Shown here piece after piece: positions 7,175-8,964 of a stretch of 8,964 nt of DNA (position 1 is the first letter of the stretch; the number at the start of each line of letters is the position of its first letter). The translations under genes and the position numbers were made by a program. The stretch is taken from the NCBI GenBank assembly GCA_900549895.1, contig URQG01000065.1, forward strand, positions 1 to 8,964. Direction: 5' to 3'. The notes below the pieces were generated by a model. The model was not told the DNA's origin, searched no databases, and saw only the letters and a program-made list of their open reading frames with translations. The stretch comes from an uncultured Lachnobacterium sp. GTDB taxonomy: Bacteria > Bacillota > Clostridia > Lachnospirales > Lachnospiraceae.

Positions 7175-8891
7175 CTGCCTGCTCCTCCGATTCCTGCACA
7201 TCTGCATAATATGCATTCACTGTATAAGTCCACTCGCTGCTTCCGCTCTCCTCGTCGGTCTGTTCGGACATCGACGGAATGGACGGATTCCTAAGCAGCG
7301 TCACCTTCTGGAAATTAAGAAGCATCTGACCAACGGTAATCTTGCGATCCGCCGTCATATTGAGTGTGATCACATCCGCATCTGTCTGCATGCTCGTAAC
7401 CTTGATTGCACTCGGCAGCTCATTCTCCAGCTGCTCGATCAGAGGAAGCAGCTGCTCATTCTTCGTCACAGACGCGTTATCGATATCGATATATTTCTGT
7501 GCCTCCTGCTGCACGCGGTTGCTCTCATCGTACGTCTCCTGCACATAGGAGAGCGCTGTCAGCTGATCTTCCAAGGCACGATGCTGCGAATGCGCAACCA
7601 GCTGACGCACGCTCGATCCAAGGATCAAAAGCAGACTGAGCAAAAGCGATCCTGCCAGCAGTACATACGCCGTATGCAGATCATTTTTCTTGGAATCTGC
7701 CGCCTGCATCTCCTTCGGCTTCGCGTCAAGCGGATGCACAGCAGCACCGATCACCGAAAGGAATCCGACCGGCGTGGCTGCACGCGGCTGTCTTGGGTTG
7801 CTGCTCTCTTCCATTACCGGATCGGTATAATCCTGATGCTTTTTCTTTCCGGCTTTCTTTTGGTCATTTACTCCATTCTGATTTCTCAGATCGATGACCT
7901 TTGCGAAATCAATCTTCTGCAGCGGAAGCGGTAACTCCTGCGCAAAAAGCTTATGGATTCCCGCAAAACGCGATCCGTCGCCGACCAGATACACGTTTCC
8001 GATGAACTCTTTTTTTACCTGATTCTGATAATAGTCCAATGCCGTATTGGCAATGCGCAGATGATACCGGAGCGATTCCGCCAGATCCTCATATGCCTCG
8101 TCTGCCTGTGTCTGATTGATCGCCTGCTGCGCAGGATCTCCGTTGTCCGGCATCGACGGCTTATTGAAGATGACATTGTGCTCCAGCAGGAAATCAAATG
8201 CCTTCTCCTCGTCATCGATTCCAAGGATCGGATGATCCACCACGGCGGAAATGGTTGCACCGTATCCGTATGGTGTCACACGCTGGAACGCAAGTTTCTT
8301 GTTCTCTAAAATGCTGATAACGGTCGCCTGCTCCTCCAGCTGGATGATCATCGCATTATCTACGAAGCTGTCACACATCAGCTGAATGCAGCCATTGCCG
8401 ATATAATCAAAGGTTTCCACCTTCAGTCCTGCCAGTTGGGCAAAGGACACATAGTTGCCCAGCAGATTATCCGGGATTGCGACCAGAAGAAGCTTTAACT
8501 GTTTTTTCCCGTCATCCTCAACGACATCCATCTTGCTGTAACTGATCGTGTAGCCACTGATGTCCATCGGAAAATAATCGCGGCTCTGCGCATCGATGAT
8601 TCCCTTGATCTTGCTGTCTTTAACATACGGAATCACCACTTCGCGGGTAACGACCTTCGAAGAGGACAACGTAAATACAACGTCTTTTTCCAAAATCTGC
8701 CGGCGCACAAGTTCTTCTTTTAACGCTCTCGCCAGACTGTCTTTATCTCTTATGTATCCGTCTTCCACCGCATGCTCCGGCGTACGGAAGGCAAATGCCT
8801 CATGTACCGGTGGATTTTTCTTGCGGTAATCGACCAAAGCGACCTTGGTCCATTGGATTCCGGCCTCAATACTGATCACTTTTTTTGCCAC
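7167..8891 (-). CDS. pilMN: PilM-PilN fusion, type IV pilus inner-membrane alignment protein
   Basis: A 574-residue fusion starting at GTG 8891. Residues 1-388 form a PilM/FtsA-type actin-like domain: phosphate-1 region VISIEAGIQWTKVALV (5-20), TPYGYGATIS (206-215), phosphate-2 region around MIIQLEEQAT (181-190), adenosine-motif region VYLVGDGSRFAG (300-311), and TPVGFLSVIGAAVHPL near 373-388. Residues 406-428 are a membrane helix; 432-468 are a probable coiled coil; 475-565 fit the PilN ferredoxin-like domain. PilM is cytoplasmic and couples the motor to PilN and PilO across the membrane. The N-terminal PilN peptide INLLP, which normally docks PilM, is not visible, as expected when the partners are covalently joined. 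Canonical nucleotide residues are altered (see finding). A frame open to 8939 adds adapter-encoded residues and is artificial. GAGGGGG lies 8 nt before GTG, supporting this start. C. difficile also has pilMN, as I recall. Confidence 0.9.
   Translation of the reverse strand: MAKKVISIEAGIQWTKVALVDYRKKNPPVHEAFAFRTPEHAVEDGYIRDKDSLARALKEELVRRQILEKDVVFTLSSSKVVTREVVIPYVKDSKIKGIIDAQSRDYFPMDISGYTISYSKMDVVEDDGKKQLKLLLVAIPDNLLGNYVSFAQLAGLKVETFDYIGNGCIQLMCDSFVDNAMIIQLEEQATVISILENKKLAFQRVTPYGYGATISAVVDHPILGIDDEEKAFDFLLEHNVIFNKPSMPDNGDPAQQAINQTQADEAYEDLAESLRYHLRIANTALDYYQNQVKKEFIGNVYLVGDGSRFAGIHKLFAQELPLPLQKIDFAKVIDLRNQNGVNDQKKAGKKKHQDYTDPVMEESSNPRQPRAATPVGFLSVIGAAVHPLDAKPKEMQAADSKKNDLHTAYVLLAGSLLLSLLLILGSSVRQLVAHSQHRALEDQLTALSYVQETYDESNRVQQEAQKYIDIDNASVTKNEQLLPLIEQLENELPSAIKVTSMQTDADVITLNMTADRKITVGQMLLNFQKVTLLRNPSIPSMSEQTDEESGSSEWTYTVNAYYADVQESEEQADE
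7182..7188 (-). promoter_or_regulatory. Ribosome binding site of pilO inside the pilMN 3' end
   Basis: GGAGGAG on the minus strand, 7 nt before the ATG at 7174, lying within the last codons of pilMN. It decides the pilO start and supports coupled translation with pilMN, whose TAA is at 7167-7169. Confidence 0.75.
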
Positions 8892-8899
8892 TTTTTCTT

Positions 8900-8906
8900 C
8901 CCCCTC
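8900..8906 (-). promoter_or_regulatory. Ribosome binding site of pilMN
   Basis: GAGGGGG on the minus strand with an 8-nt spacer to GTG at 8891. It overlaps a possible TGA stop (8905-8907) of an upstream gene. It supports the GTG as the native start rather than a start in the adapter. Confidence 0.75.
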
Positions 8907-8922
8907 ATTTACGTTCCAAATG

Positions 8923-8964
8923 CTGTCTCTTATACACATCTGACGCTGCCGACGATCTTACGCG
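8923..8964. other. Nextera i5-side sequencing adapter (synthetic)
   Basis: Positions 8923-8941 are the Tn5 mosaic end CTGTCTCTTATACACATCT, inverted relative to 31-49. Positions 8942-8955 are the i5-side adapter GACGCTGCCGACGA. Positions 8956-8963 are an index (TCTTACGC), whose reverse complement GCGTAAGA I recall as Nextera index S517. The last base fits the start of the P5-side sequence. This DNA encodes the false N-terminus MCIRDS on the minus strand. Confidence 0.98.

Noticed and set aside
7128..7934. 268-codon open frame on the plus strand
   Set aside because: Antisense to pilMN, with no recognisable motif and Arg/Leu/Cys-rich composition; the opposite strand encodes a convincing PilM-PilN protein.
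8905..8922. Possible 3' end of an upstream gene
   Set aside because: Stops occur in two frames (TGA at 8905-8907, TAA at 8909-8911), but only a few codons are available, so neither frame nor identity can be decided. pilC or a prepilin would be expected from related loci.
50..8922. Search for rho-independent terminators, riboswitches, tRNA and CRISPR repeats
   Set aside because: Intergenic gaps are 89 nt or shorter. I saw no GC-rich hairpin followed by a U tract, no tRNA-like cloverleaf and no spaced repeats. This was by eye, not by a covariance search.
31..8941. Inverted 19-bp Tn5 ends flanking the whole insert, resembling a composite transposon
   Set aside because: They are the hyperactive mosaic ends used in tagmentation and are directly attached to Illumina adapter and index bases. 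No transposase gene is present.

Overview
The window is one complete Nextera (Tn5 tagmentation) library molecule. Positions 1-49 are an i7-side adapter and 8923-8964 an i5-side adapter, so only 50-8922 (8,873 bp) is biological. Everything readable in the insert lies on the minus strand and is transcribed from high to low coordinates. It looks like part of one type IV pilus (T4P) operon: genes are tightly packed, have strong Shine-Dalgarno sequences, and show no internal terminator.

The organism is probably a monoderm Clostridia member, plausibly Lachnospiraceae. PilM/N and PilO homologues are present, but pilO is followed by minor prepilins rather than pilP and the outer-membrane secretin pilQ. 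PilM and PilN are fused, as I recall for pilMN of the Clostridioides difficile primary T4P cluster. Ribosome-binding sites are purine-rich (GAGGGGG, AAAGGAG, AAAGGGG). The last gene has sequence motifs that I associate with large Lachnospiraceae surface proteins (DUF5057-like). This placement is inference; no marker gene is present.

Layout in transcription order: (1) pilMN, 8891-7167, a PilM actin-like domain fused to a membrane-anchored PilN domain; (2) pilO, 7174-6356, overlapping pilMN by 8 bp and carrying a Thr/Ser/Asp-rich linker; (3) a PilV/GspI-like prepilin, 6311-5196; (4) a very large PilX/GspK-like minor pilin with beta-helix-like segments, 5193-2965; (5) a GspH/FimT-like prepilin, 2953-2435; (6) a GspJ/PilW-like prepilin, 2345-1767; (7) a large secreted or membrane-anchored protein, starting at 1702 and still open where the insert ends at 50 (551 codons, C-terminus missing).

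The likely system: PilMN and PilO form the inner alignment subcomplex that couples cytoplasmic motors (PilB/PilC, not in the window) to the pilus. The four minor prepilins (I, K, H, J types) would form a tip-priming complex. The last gene sits where Gram-negative operons carry the tip adhesin PilY1. A role as a monoderm tip adhesin or tip-associated surface protein is the most interesting hypothesis here, and it rests on gene position only. No RNA gene, CRISPR array, insertion sequence or convincing promoter was seen.
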